Assembly: GCF_004769405.1 (NCBI RefSeq)
Contig: NZ_RQES01000005.1
Coordinates: 762,873-826,872 of the forward strand
Direction of reading: 5' to 3'
Length of the DNA stretch: 64,000 nucleotides
Source of the DNA: Leptospira selangorensis
GTDB taxonomy: Bacteria > Spirochaetota > Leptospiria > Leptospirales > Leptospiraceae
Shown in pieces: positions 31,753 to 39,575 of the stretch (position 1 is its first letter; each line of letters opens with the position of its first letter). A program made the translations under genes and the position numbers. Under the pieces are notes generated by a model that had not been told where the DNA came from, ran no database searches, and saw only the letters and a program-made list of their open reading frames with translations.

Positions 31753-32161
31753 TCTTTACCAAGAAGTACTACTCGATCATTACCAAAATCCGAGACATCA
31801 TGGAAAGATGGAACACTCCGATCTTCATCAAGAAGGAGTGAATCCTCTCTGTGGTGACGAAGTAGAATTATTCCTGAAACTGAACGGAGATATAATCTCT
31901 GAGATCAGTTTTGTGGGGAAGGGCTGCTCTATTTCTCAAGCATCCGCTTCTATGCTCACAGATTGTCTTTACGGTAAAACTATCTCGGAAGCAAAATTAT
32001 TGATCCAAGAATTTAAAGGAATGCTTTTAGAAGATAAGGTCCCGAATTTTCCGGAAGAATATGAAGATCTAGAATCCATGGAAGCGGTAAAGAAGATTCC
32101 GGCGCGTATTAAATGTGCAACGCTTGCCTGGAACACTTTAGAAAAGGCGATCGGGAAGTAG
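31736..32161 (+). CDS. sufU: Sulfur-transfer protein SufU
   Basis: A 141-residue SufU, the zinc-dependent sulfur acceptor that activates SufS in organisms lacking SufE. Family motifs are [47 protein letters not shown] and [13 protein letters not shown], giving three Cys plus an Asp for zinc binding. It begins with GTG inside the sufS 3' end, indicating coupling. A promoter for the next two genes starts 20 bases after its stop. Confidence 0.94.
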   Translation: MSLSDSLYQEVLLDHYQNPRHHGKMEHSDLHQEGVNPLCGDEVELFLKLNGDIISEISFVGKGCSISQASASMLTDCLYGKTISEAKLLIQEFKGMLLEDKVPNFPEEYEDLESMEAVKKIPARIKCATLAWNTLEKAIGK

Positions 32162-32180
32162 TAAATTTGGCCAAAAGGAC

Positions 32181-32209
32181 TTGACAGAGGTGGCCCCGGT
32201 AGCTACAAT
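32181..32209 (+). promoter_or_regulatory. Consensus promoter of the toxin-antitoxin pair
   Basis: TTGACA (32181-32186) and TACAAT (32204-32209) are separated by exactly 17 bases. The predicted start point is at about 32216, the antitoxin ATG itself. A perfect palindrome GTAGCTAC (32199-32206) overlaps the -10 and may be the antitoxin operator. Confidence 0.75.
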
Positions 32210-32215
32210 TTTGGT

Positions 32216-32515
32216 ATGAGAGCAGTAGGGATCAAAGATCTTAAAAATAATCTGAGCAGTTTTCTGGATTTTGTAAGAGGTGGGGAAACTGTTCTCATTT
32301 TGGATAGAAATCAGCCTATTGCAGAGATCAAAAAAGTAGATCCAAAATCTGATCGCACACAACTCTATCTCAAAGAAGCAGCTAACGCGAACTCTATCAT
32401 CCCTGCAAAAGCTCCAAAAGGAATCAATATTCCGAAATCCATTCTATTAAACGCTGAAGTCAAAACCAGAGTCTCTACAGCTTGGAGGGAGGCTTACCAA
32501 GCAGACAGGGATTAA
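32216..32515 (+). CDS. Phd/YefM-type antitoxin
   Basis: A 99-residue antitoxin. The N-terminal fold AVGIKDLKNNLSSFLDFVRGGETVLILDRNQPIAEI is the Phd/YefM DNA-binding domain. The C-terminal half is charged and probably unstructured until bound to the toxin. It directly precedes a PIN-domain toxin with no spacer. No ribosome site is visible, and the promoter -10 ends six bases before the ATG, so a leaderless mRNA is likely. Autorepression by the complex is typical of such systems. Confidence 0.88.
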   Translation: MRAVGIKDLKNNLSSFLDFVRGGETVLILDRNQPIAEIKKVDPKSDRTQLYLKEAANANSIIPAKAPKGINIPKSILLNAEVKTRVSTAWREAYQADRD

Positions 32516-32953
32516 ATGGTCTTATATATAGATACGAGTCTTCTATTAAATATTCTTTATGCAGAAGTCGGATATGAAGACCATTTAGATTATTTCAACA
32601 GATCGGATCTCAAGTTCGGTTCTATCCTGCTTGAGATAGAAAGTTTCAGAAGTTTACATTTTACTTATTCTAAAGAAGCCAAACATTTACCTAAAAATTG
32701 GTTCAAAGATGCAGAAGGGTTCCTGGGCGAATTTATTTCTCAAATCAATTTAAAAAATCTGGATGATGATATTCGAACGGAGATCAAGAAGAATAAAGAA
32801 GTTCTGGAACTTAAATCCTTGGATGCAGCTCATTTGGCCACTGCATTACATATCAGAAAGTCCATTTCGGACGAATTGATCCTATGTTCTATGGATGAAA
32901 AATTTAGATCGGTGGCTAAAAAGTTGGGTTTTAAATTATATCCCAAAAAATAA
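32516..32953 (+). CDS. PIN-domain ribonuclease toxin, VapC-like
   Basis: A 145-residue PIN-domain protein. The catalytic acidic residues can be placed: D6 in YIDTSLLL, E40/E42 in LLEIESFR, D103 in LKSLDAAHLATAL and D127 in CSMDEKF. PIN toxins of this type cut specific RNAs (often tRNA) and are held inactive by the upstream antitoxin. The ATG follows the antitoxin stop directly (TAAATG). It is full length and appears functional. Confidence 0.9.
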   Translation: MVLYIDTSLLLNILYAEVGYEDHLDYFNRSDLKFGSILLEIESFRSLHFTYSKEAKHLPKNWFKDAEGFLGEFISQINLKNLDDDIRTEIKKNKEVLELKSLDAAHLATALHIRKSISDELILCSMDEKFRSVAKKLGFKLYPKK

Positions 32954-33034
32954 AAAAATTTTCAGATCGCAAGAACTATCAAGCAAGAGTAAAAGATAAA
33001 GTTTAGGATACTGGAAACAGTACCAAGGACTGTA

Positions 33035-33865
33035 ATGGATTTCGTTCAAAAGGCTCTCTGGTTTATCGAAGGTCATTCTAAAGAAAATATTTCTCTAGAA
33101 GATGTAGCAAAGAATGCAGGGGTTTCTCCCTTTCATCTAACACGAACCTTCTCTCTGACTATGGGAGTTTCTTTGATGAGATATCTAAGAGGACGACGTC
33201 TGAGCGAGGCTGCAAAGATATTGGCGGAAAAAGGATCCAATATTTTAGATCTTGCTTTGGATATTGGTTACGGATCTCACGAAGCATTTACTAGAGCTTT
33301 TAGAGATCAGTTTTCGATCACTCCTGAACAACTCAAGTCCCAGGGTCATCTTGGTAATGTGAACTTAGTGGAGGCTATCACCTTGAACGCAGAACCAATT
33401 CCTAAAATCGATCCACCCAGATTCGAAACTATCCCGCCTAGACTTTTTGCGGGCACTGTACAACATTACGATTGTCAAATGCCGGCAGGAATTCCAAATC
33501 AATGGCAAAGTTTCGGAGTATATTTGGGAAATATTCCTTCTCAGGTCGGAGACGCTGCTTACGGAGTTTGTTATAATTTCGATGCAGAAGGTAACTTCGA
33601 TTATATGTGCGGAGTAGAAGTTTCAAATTCTTCCGGGTTACCTAAAGAGTTCCAGGTATTAAAAATCCCTGCTCAGAAGTATGCCGTGTTTACTCATAAG
33701 GGTCATATTGCCGGGATCAGAGCTACATTTGCTGCAGCAGGCAAATGGTTTCCTGATTCCGGAGTAAAACCTTTCGAAGGTGCAAACTTAGAAAGGTATG
33801 GTAAAGAATTCAATCCAGTCACAGGAATGGGTGGATTAGAAATTTGGATCCCCGTAGAGGATTAA
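33035..33865 (+). CDS. AraC-family regulator with GyrI-like effector domain
   Basis: A 276-residue regulator. The N-terminal 100 residues contain two helix-turn-helix motifs: ISLEDVAKNAGVSPFHLTRTFS and ILDLALDIGYGSHEAFTRAFRDQFSITPEQL. The C-terminal half (about 125-276, from FETIPPRLFAGTVQHYD to GGLEIWIPVED) is a GyrI-like small-molecule-binding domain, as in Rob. Targets are unknown. A short dyad TACTG-N4-CAGTA lies 13 bases before the start, followed by AAGGA. The chromate transporter gene follows in the same direction and could be a target. Confidence 0.88.
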   Translation: MDFVQKALWFIEGHSKENISLEDVAKNAGVSPFHLTRTFSLTMGVSLMRYLRGRRLSEAAKILAEKGSNILDLALDIGYGSHEAFTRAFRDQFSITPEQLKSQGHLGNVNLVEAITLNAEPIPKIDPPRFETIPPRLFAGTVQHYDCQMPAGIPNQWQSFGVYLGNIPSQVGDAAYGVCYNFDAEGNFDYMCGVEVSNSSGLPKEFQVLKIPAQKYAVFTHKGHIAGIRATFAAAGKWFPDSGVKPFEGANLERYGKEFNPVTGMGGLEIWIPVED

Positions 33866-33919
33866 ATTTTCCGAAAGGTCTTGCGGAGTCGACACGCAGG
33901 GCTTAAATAGTGTTTTCGG

Positions 33920-35074
33920 ATGAAAGAAGTATTTTTTACTTTTTTAAAATTAGGTCTGATCTCTTTCGGCGGCCCTACTGCGCATTTAGCTTATTTCTAT
34001 CAAGAATTCGTAATTCGCAAAAAATGGATCTCGGAAGAAGTTTATAAGGAATTATTGGCGGTTTGCCAATTTCTTCCTGGTCCTGCGAGCAGCCAATTGG
34101 GGATCTGTATTGGAACTCTTCGTTCTGGTTGGAAAGCAGGATGTATTGCTTGGTTCGGATTTACACTTCCTTCCATTCTATTGATGGTCGGTTTTGGAAT
34201 TTTATTAAAATCGAATATAGTTCCGGATCTAAAATGGGTACACGGTTTAAAATTGGTAGCTGCTGCAGTTGTGGCTCATGCGATCTTGACCATGTGGAAA
34301 AATTCCAAAGACCATACATATAAGATCTATATGGTCATCGGCTCCGCACTGATTACCTTAGTATTTTCAGGTGCATTTACCCAATTGATCGTGATTTTGA
34401 TAGGGGCCGGGATCGGATTTTTTCTATTTAAAGAAGAAACTGATCTTCCTTATGTTTCAGTTTCCTTCTCCGTTCCGAAAAAGATCGCATTCTGGTCTTT
34501 AGGTTTTTTCTTCCTTCTTCTTTTTTTATTACCCTTATTAAAATCATTCTCCGGTTTGCTGTCCTTTGCGATCTCTGATTCATTTTATAGATCAGGTGCT
34601 TTGGTTTTTGGAGGAGGGCATGTGGTCCTTCCTTTATTGGAGAACGAAGTAGTAAGACAAGGTTGGCTCGGAAAAGAAGAATTTTTAGCAGGGTATGGGG
34701 CAGCTCAAGCGATGCCTGGTCCTTTGTTTACATTTGCTTCTTACCTAGGTTATATGATCTCAGGTTACGGTGGAGCTATTCTTTCTACTGCTTTCGTATT
34801 TCTTCCTTCTTTTCTTTTGGTGTTTGGATTTTTTCCTCTTTGGGAAAAAATAAGAAATTATCCGAAGATGAGGACCGTGATAGATGCGATCCAGTTTTGT
34901 GCATTAGGAATTTTATTGTCCGCATTCTGTACCCCTGTATTCACTTCTTCCGTTTACTCCGCTTATGATCTTTTTATATTCTGCTCGTTGTTCTCTTTGA
35001 TGGTTTTCTTAAAGGTCCCGAACTGGTTGATCTTGATCATTGGTTTAATTTCTCCATTCTTAAATCCGTTCTGA
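33920..35074 (+). CDS. chrA: Chromate transporter ChrA
   Basis: A 384-residue long-chain CHR family transporter with two homologous halves, each with about five to six helices. The first half opens with FLKLGLISFGGPTAHLAYF and LAVCQFLPGPASSQLGICIG. The second repeats it with FYRSGALVFGGGHVVLPLLENEVV and GYGAAQAMPGPLFTFASYLG. Such proteins export chromate by proton antiport, though many homologues have untested substrates. It lies 54 bases after the AraC gene. Confidence 0.9.
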   Translation: MKEVFFTFLKLGLISFGGPTAHLAYFYQEFVIRKKWISEEVYKELLAVCQFLPGPASSQLGICIGTLRSGWKAGCIAWFGFTLPSILLMVGFGILLKSNIVPDLKWVHGLKLVAAAVVAHAILTMWKNSKDHTYKIYMVIGSALITLVFSGAFTQLIVILIGAGIGFFLFKEETDLPYVSVSFSVPKKIAFWSLGFFFLLLFLLPLLKSFSGLLSFAISDSFYRSGALVFGGGHVVLPLLENEVVRQGWLGKEEFLAGYGAAQAMPGPLFTFASYLGYMISGYGGAILSTAFVFLPSFLLVFGFFPLWEKIRNYPKMRTVIDAIQFCALGILLSAFCTPVFTSSVYSAYDLFIFCSLFSLMVFLKVPNWLILIIGLISPFLNPF

Positions 35075-35101
35075 AGGAAAATAAAAGAGTTCTTAAAATT
35101 C

Positions 35102-35130
35102 TTTACACAGAGTCGTTGTTTAGATAGACT
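35102..35130 (+). promoter_or_regulatory. Promoter of sufT
   Basis: TTTACA (35102-35107) and TAGACT (35125-35130) have a 17-base spacer. The predicted start point near 35137 is only about three bases before the ATG at 35140, and no ribosome site is present. Confidence 0.55.
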
Positions 35131-35139
35131 AATAGTTAG

Positions 35140-35472
35140 ATGCAATTATTAGAACAACCAACTCAAGAGATCGAAAAAAGGGTCTATGCTGAGATCCATA
35201 GGGTAGAAGATCCAGAGATAGGTATCTCCGTGGCGGAGTTAGGTCTGATCTATAAGATCCAGGTAGAAGGTGATAAAGCCAAAATAGAAATGACTTATAC
35301 TTCTATGGCTTGTCCTGCCGGCCCTCAAATGAAAAAGGATATCGAAGATAACGCTCTTAGAGTGGAAGGTATCAACTCAGTGGATGTTGAGGTAGTTTGG
35401 ACTCCTAAATGGGACCCAAGAGCAATGGCTTCCGAAGAAGCTAAAATGGATCTTGGGATTTTCGATTACTAA
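35140..35472 (+). CDS. sufT: SufT/MIP18-type Fe-S maturation factor
   Basis: A 110-residue protein of the DUF59 (MIP18/PaaD/SufT) family, which helps mature Fe-S proteins. The core is [20 protein letters not shown], then [23 protein letters not shown] with the conserved Cys, and [24 protein letters not shown]. It lies 3 kb after the suf cluster. The C-terminal WxPxWDP-x4-SEEA motif is shared with SufT proteins. Its stop overlaps the convergent modC stop by four bases. Confidence 0.85.
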   Translation: MQLLEQPTQEIEKRVYAEIHRVEDPEIGISVAELGLIYKIQVEGDKAKIEMTYTSMACPAGPQMKKDIEDNALRVEGINSVDVEVVWTPKWDPRAMASEEAKMDLGIFDY

Positions 35473-36140
35473 GAACGGTTACTAATTATCCTACCGTCTT
35501 CCATATAAAGGGCACTAGTCCCGAAATATTCCAGATCCTTGGGGTCATGTGAGATCAGAAGAATTGGCATTCTGATCTTATGCCTTAAACTTTTTAATTC
35601 TTCTCTCATCTTTTGTCTTAGATCCGTATGAAGTGCCGCAAACGGTTCATCTAAAAGTAAAATTTTAGGATCTCTTGCAAGTGCTCTTGCGATCGCCACT
35701 CTTTGTTTTTGCCCACCTGAAAGATGTTTAGGATAACTTTCGGAAGTTTCTTCTATCTCGAATAAATTCATCAGATAAGAAACTGTTTCCTTGTCTTTTT
35801 TTTTCGTGGTTTGAAAGATTTTGTTTAATCCGAATTCTATATTCTTTCTGACAGTTAGATGAGGAAACAGTCCATAACTTTGGGGAACATAGCCTAGATT
35901 TCTTTTTTGGGGCGGGATATATTTTTTGGAAGAAGAATCAAAATAGACAGCGTCTGCAAAAGATATATGCCCGGAATCAGGCTTTAAAAGACCGGCTAAT
36001 GCTCGTAAGGTGAGACTTTTTCCTGCTCCGGAAGGACCGTATAATACCTGAAATTCTCCCGAAAATTCAAACTGGACATCCAATTCGAATTTTCGATTTC
36101 CGTCGGAGAGTTTTTTTCGGATGTCTACCGTTAAAGACAT
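35469..36140 (-). CDS. modC: Molybdate ABC transporter ATPase ModC
   Basis: A 223-residue ATPase powering molybdate uptake. Walker A is [10 protein letters not shown], the Q-loop [20 protein letters not shown], the signature [16 protein letters not shown] and Walker [12 protein letters not shown], with the switch His in LLISHDPKD. It lacks the C-terminal TOBE (mop) domain of classic ModC, so regulation by bound molybdate through that domain is absent. It is the last gene of the modB-modA-modC run and overlaps modA by one base. Confidence 0.88.
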   Translation of the reverse strand: MSLTVDIRKKLSDGNRKFELDVQFEFSGEFQVLYGPSGAGKSLTLRALAGLLKPDSGHISFADAVYFDSSSKKYIPPQKRNLGYVPQSYGLFPHLTVRKNIEFGLNKIFQTTKKKDKETVSYLMNLFEIEETSESYPKHLSGGQKQRVAIARALARDPKILLLDEPFAALHTDLRQKMREELKSLRHKIRMPILLISHDPKDLEYFGTSALYMEDGRIISNRS

Positions 36141-36904
36141 TAAGGAAGTATAAACTTATATTTTATAAATGTTTCTTTTGCTTCTGGAGATTTTTTTAAG
36201 AATTCCAAGAAAGATTTTGCTTCTTCTGAATTTTTGGTCCCGGTTACTAAAATTCCCGGGTATAAGATCGGTTTGTGTCCACTTAATGTAAGTGCTATCT
36301 TAACTTTGGATTCTGCGATTGCTGCATCTGTGATGTATACAAATCCAACTTCTACTTCTTCTCTTCCTACATAGTCTAAAACTTGCCTTACGTTTTCTGC
36401 CGGGATAAATTTTTCTTTTAAGGAAATGTTTAAGTTATTCTTGGTAAGAACTTCTTCCGCATATTTCCCTGCCGGAACAGAACTTGGATTTCCAATCGCG
36501 ATTCTTTTGATCTCGGGCAATTGTAGATCTTCCAATTTTTTGATCTTGAGTTCGCTTGCCTTGGGTTGGATTAGAACTAAAGTATTTTTGAGTAAGATCG
36601 TTTTTGTAGAGGATTCTAAAACTTCCGCTTTAATCCCTTTATCTACTATGTCCTGATCTGCTGAGATAAAAACATCTACCGGAGCACCTTTTTCTATTTG
36701 TTGGTATAAACTTCCGGAAGATCCGAAATTGAATACTGCCTTGATCCCTGTTTTTTGTTTGAATGTGGTTCCGAGTTCTTTCAAAACATCGGTCAAGCTG
36801 GATGCTGCAGAGATTGTGATCTCTTTTTCCTTCTCTTGTGTGTAAGAAGGGGATTGGATGAGTAGAAGTAAAACAGGGAGTAAAATATATAATCTTTTGA
36901 TCAT
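36140..36904 (-). CDS. modA: Molybdate-binding protein ModA
   Basis: A 254-residue periplasmic binding protein with a signal peptide (LYILLPVLLLLIQSPSYTQ). ModA motifs are ITISAASSLTDVLKELG, FNFGSSGSLYQQIEKGAPVDVFISAD, IAIGNPSSVPAGKYAEEVL and VGFVYITDA. The Ser residues in AASSL and GSSGSL and the late Tyr would bind the oxyanion. It lies 15 bases after modB. Confidence 0.93.
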   Translation of the reverse strand: MIKRLYILLPVLLLLIQSPSYTQEKEKEITISAASSLTDVLKELGTTFKQKTGIKAVFNFGSSGSLYQQIEKGAPVDVFISADQDIVDKGIKAEVLESSTKTILLKNTLVLIQPKASELKIKKLEDLQLPEIKRIAIGNPSSVPAGKYAEEVLTKNNLNISLKEKFIPAENVRQVLDYVGREEVEVGFVYITDAAIAESKVKIALTLSGHKPILYPGILVTGTKNSEEAKSFLEFLKKSPEAKETFIKYKFILP

Positions 36905-36919
36905 TCGTTTAATAATTCC

Positions 36920-37600
36920 TTACCAATGAGATTTTTTAAGTAAGATCCCGGAAACTGTCAATACCAATACACAAGTAATGGATGCTACGAATACAAGAAC
37001 CAAAGAAAATTCGTCTTTTCCGGATTGAACAGAATCATAAATTGCAAGCGCAATGGTTTGTGTTTTTTCAGGAATATTTCCTGCGATCATTAATGTGGCG
37101 CCAAATTCTCCCATTCCTCTTGCGTAAGCCATCATGGAACCTGCTAAAATTCCTCTCCAGGAAAGTGGAAGTATCACGGTTAAAAAAGTTTCCCATTTAG
37201 ATTTTCCTAGGGTGAGGGCGATCTCTTCATATTCAGGATCTAGATCTTCAAAAGTTGCTTTTGCGGATCTATAAACTAAGGGGAAGGAAACAATTGTAGA
37301 AGCTAAAACTGCTCCATGCAAATTGAATAATATAGAATAATGGAATTGTTCTATAAGAAAATGCCCGAGCAGTCCTTTTTTACCGAATATTACCAATAGA
37401 TAATACCCGAGAACAGTAGGGGGAAGAACCATTGGCAGAGTTAGAATTGCATCTGCAAATGCCCTTCCGAAAAATCTAAGTTTGGACATCCAGTATGCGA
37501 AAAATATCCCGAGTAAAGCAGCGAAGAATGTAGAAAAAAATGTTACCTTTAATGTGAGAAATAAAGGATATCTGATGGAGTCCCAATCAAAAGTATCCAT
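36920..37600 (-). CDS. modB: Molybdate ABC transporter permease ModB
   Basis: A 226-residue permease with about five helices. The cytoplasmic EAA loop is EEIALTLGKSKWETFLTVILPLSWRGILAG, which docks on ModC. Preceding segments LTLPMVLPPTVLGYYLLVIFG and MAYARGMGEFGATLMIAGN are characteristic of ModB. It is the first mod gene transcribed and follows a membrane protein gene by nine bases. Confidence 0.93.
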   Translation of the reverse strand: MDTFDWDSIRYPLFLTLKVTFFSTFFAALLGIFFAYWMSKLRFFGRAFADAILTLPMVLPPTVLGYYLLVIFGKKGLLGHFLIEQFHYSILFNLHGAVLASTIVSFPLVYRSAKATFEDLDPEYEEIALTLGKSKWETFLTVILPLSWRGILAGSMMAYARGMGEFGATLMIAGNIPEKTQTIALAIYDSVQSGKDEFSLVLVFVASITCVLVLTVSGILLKKSHW

Positions 37601-37609
37601 CAGATCAAC

Positions 37610-38182
37610 TTAAAGTTTAGAATTCCATAATGTTAGGGAAGAAGCCGTTGTGAATGCCCATAAAGAACAGAATGCATAAAAGTTAAAATTATAATAATAG
37701 TCCTGGTCCCTTATAAAACTTACAAAGAATACATCCGGCAATAAGATCCCAAGGAGTAATAGTGTCCCTGAAAATCCTTGGAGGATAACGATTGTTTTGC
37801 CCACCCACTCACTTCTCCAGAAACCGCCGAAAAAAAACGTTAAAAAACAAGGGATGATGAAAAATATATTGGCTGCGGTTCTTACATTCACTTCTTCCAA
37901 ACCGTTACGATTAGGTTCTATTCCGAAAAAGCTACCCAGTTTGGAAATCAGATCCTGCCCCGATTCTACACCTAAATTGATGGAGTAATTGATCCAACTT
38001 CCTAAGCTGAAAAATAACTGCAGCAATGCTAAAACGAAGATTAACTTTTCTTTTCCACTTTTTTCGGAATAGAATTCTATAAATCTTCCTAAAAGTTGGG
38101 AAAGAAATCTTTTCCATCCGTTTAAAACTACGGATGTGGCAGGCAACGCGAGACTTAGATCTCTAAGAAGGTTTTTGATCAT
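37610..38182 (-). CDS. Membrane protein of unknown function next to modB
   Basis: A 190-residue protein with about four hydrophobic helices (LIFVLALLQLFFSLGSWINYS, ANIFFIIPCFLTFFFGGFW, TIVILQGFSGTLLLLGILLPD, FYAFCSLWAFTTASSLTLW). The N-terminus is amphipathic and basic. I do not recognise a family. Its start overlaps the RidA-like gene stop (ATGA), and modB follows nine bases later, so it belongs to the ridA-mod transcript. A role in molybdate handling is possible but only positional. Confidence 0.65.
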   Translation of the reverse strand: MIKNLLRDLSLALPATSVVLNGWKRFLSQLLGRFIEFYSEKSGKEKLIFVLALLQLFFSLGSWINYSINLGVESGQDLISKLGSFFGIEPNRNGLEEVNVRTAANIFFIIPCFLTFFFGGFWRSEWVGKTIVILQGFSGTLLLLGILLPDVFFVSFIRDQDYYYNFNFYAFCSLWAFTTASSLTLWNSKL

Positions 38183-38637
38183 CCTAAAGAAACCGTCATT
38201 TCCACTTCTACCGGAGCTCCTAATGGAAGAGCAGAATTTCCCACTGCAAAGCGTGCATGACGTCCTGCTTCTCCAAAAATACTTAAGAGTAGATTGGATG
38301 CATGATTCGCGACCAGATGTTGTTCCGTAAAATCAGGGTTGGAAGCCACAAATACTCCGATTTTTACGATACTCTTTATTTTATCCAAATCTCCGATCAC
38401 TCCTGCGATCGCTGCGAGTCCGTTCAACGCAGCTTGTTCTGTGGCAGCCTTTACATCATCTATAGAAAGTCCGGCCCCAAGGGTTCCAGTAAGCATAAGT
38501 TTGCCGTCTTTCAAGGGTAATTGGCCGGAAGTGAATACCAGATTTCCTGTTTGTATGGCAGGTATATAAGCTGCAATCGCCTTAGGCGCAGGTGGGAGTT
38601 CCAACCCAAGGGATTTGATTTTTTCGAGTATGCTCAT
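38179..38637 (-). CDS. RidA/YjgF-family protein
   Basis: A 152-residue member of the YjgF/YER057c/UK114 family, in the longer subfamily near 150 residues. RidA proteins hydrolyse reactive enamine/imine intermediates. Family segments are NLVFTSGQLPLKDGKL, EQAALNGLAAIAGVIGDLDKI, VGVFVAS-like KIGVFVASNPDF and the end GAPVEVEMTVSL. The conserved Arg of RidA appears to be in the HARFAVG segment. It is probably the first gene of the transcript leading into mod genes. Confidence 0.88.
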   Translation of the reverse strand: MSILEKIKSLGLELPPAPKAIAAYIPAIQTGNLVFTSGQLPLKDGKLMLTGTLGAGLSIDDVKAATEQAALNGLAAIAGVIGDLDKIKSIVKIGVFVASNPDFTEQHLVANHASNLLLSIFGEAGRHARFAVGNSALPLGAPVEVEMTVSLG

Positions 38638-38774
38638 TCTATGAGGGCTTCCTTTTCCCGTTTCTCTTCTATTCCTGGATGGTTTCTCGTTTTTTCAAGC
38701 ACGTATTTCGTTCCAGGCCCGGGGATTTTCCTTTACGTATGGAAGACTTTATGACAAGCTTCTTGTAGGCAAGC

Positions 38775-39575
38775 ATGTCCTCAATACTCGAATTGGAACC
38801 TCATCCAGAATATCCGGAAGCCTATATGGTATGCCGTCGCACGGGGGTCCATTTCTATAAATTGGCAAAGGAAAGGGATTACGAAGATTCCTACTTTCAG
38901 GAAGAATACAAGAATCAGTACAAAAAGACCTACTATGAGGACGAACCTCAGCTTAGAAATTTAGCCAAGGCACGTTTAGAAATGATGAGCGCATTCCAAG
39001 ATCCGAAAGGTAAAACTCTTTTCGAAATAGGATCTGCCGCTGGCTTCTTCTTATCCGAAGCGGAGAAGAAAGGATACAAAGTTAAAGGTCTGGAACTTTC
39101 TTCCACAGAAGCGGAATACTCCAAAAACAAATTAGGTTTGGATGTTGTCTCCGGTTCGTTCTTGGATGATTCTATTTTTCCCAAAGAAACTTTCGATGCG
39201 GTCTGTGCGTTTTTTGTAATAGAACATTTTCCGAATGCGGAACTTGTTTTAGAAAGGATCAATAAATTGTTAAAGCCGGGTGGGCTATTATTCTTAGGTC
39301 TTCCTTCATTGAATGGACCTTCTTTTCAAACCAATCCTGAAGAATGGTTTCGTACTCATCCGTCGGACCATTTTTGGGATTACTCACCCGATTCTCTTAA
39401 AAAAATGTTGAAAATGTACGGTCTCGTCACGGTATATAGGAAACCAATGTCATACCACCCTAATAGAGATAAGGGATGGAAAGGCAAATACCTGACACAT
39501 CGGCTCTTTGTTCGCTTCGCAAACCTCTCCTGCTACGCCGACACATTCCACTCAATCGCGATTAAAAAAATATGA
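38775..39575 (+). CDS. Class I SAM-dependent methyltransferase
   Basis: A 266-residue protein with a Rossmann methyltransferase domain at about 75-200. Motif I is LFEIGSAAGFFLSEAEKKG, followed by acidic VKGLELS, DAVCAFFVIEHFPNAELVLERI (motif IV-like) and LLKPGGLLFLGLPS. The N-terminal region contains an aromatic-rich linker (DSYFQEEYKNQYKKTYYED), and the C-terminal domain recalls UbiE/COQ5-like or glycan-linked methyltransferases. Substrate unknown. Its stop overlaps the helicase start by four bases. Confidence 0.85.
   Translation: MSSILELEPHPEYPEAYMVCRRTGVHFYKLAKERDYEDSYFQEEYKNQYKKTYYEDEPQLRNLAKARLEMMSAFQDPKGKTLFEIGSAAGFFLSEAEKKGYKVKGLELSSTEAEYSKNKLGLDVVSGSFLDDSIFPKETFDAVCAFFVIEHFPNAELVLERINKLLKPGGLLFLGLPSLNGPSFQTNPEEWFRTHPSDHFWDYSPDSLKKMLKMYGLVTVYRKPMSYHPNRDKGWKGKYLTHRLFVRFANLSCYADTFHSIAIKKI

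Noticed and set aside
36140..36904. ModA considered as a sulfate- or tungstate-binding protein
   Set aside because: The AASSL and GSSGSL motifs and the adjacent modB and modC favour molybdate, although tungstate cannot be excluded by sequence.
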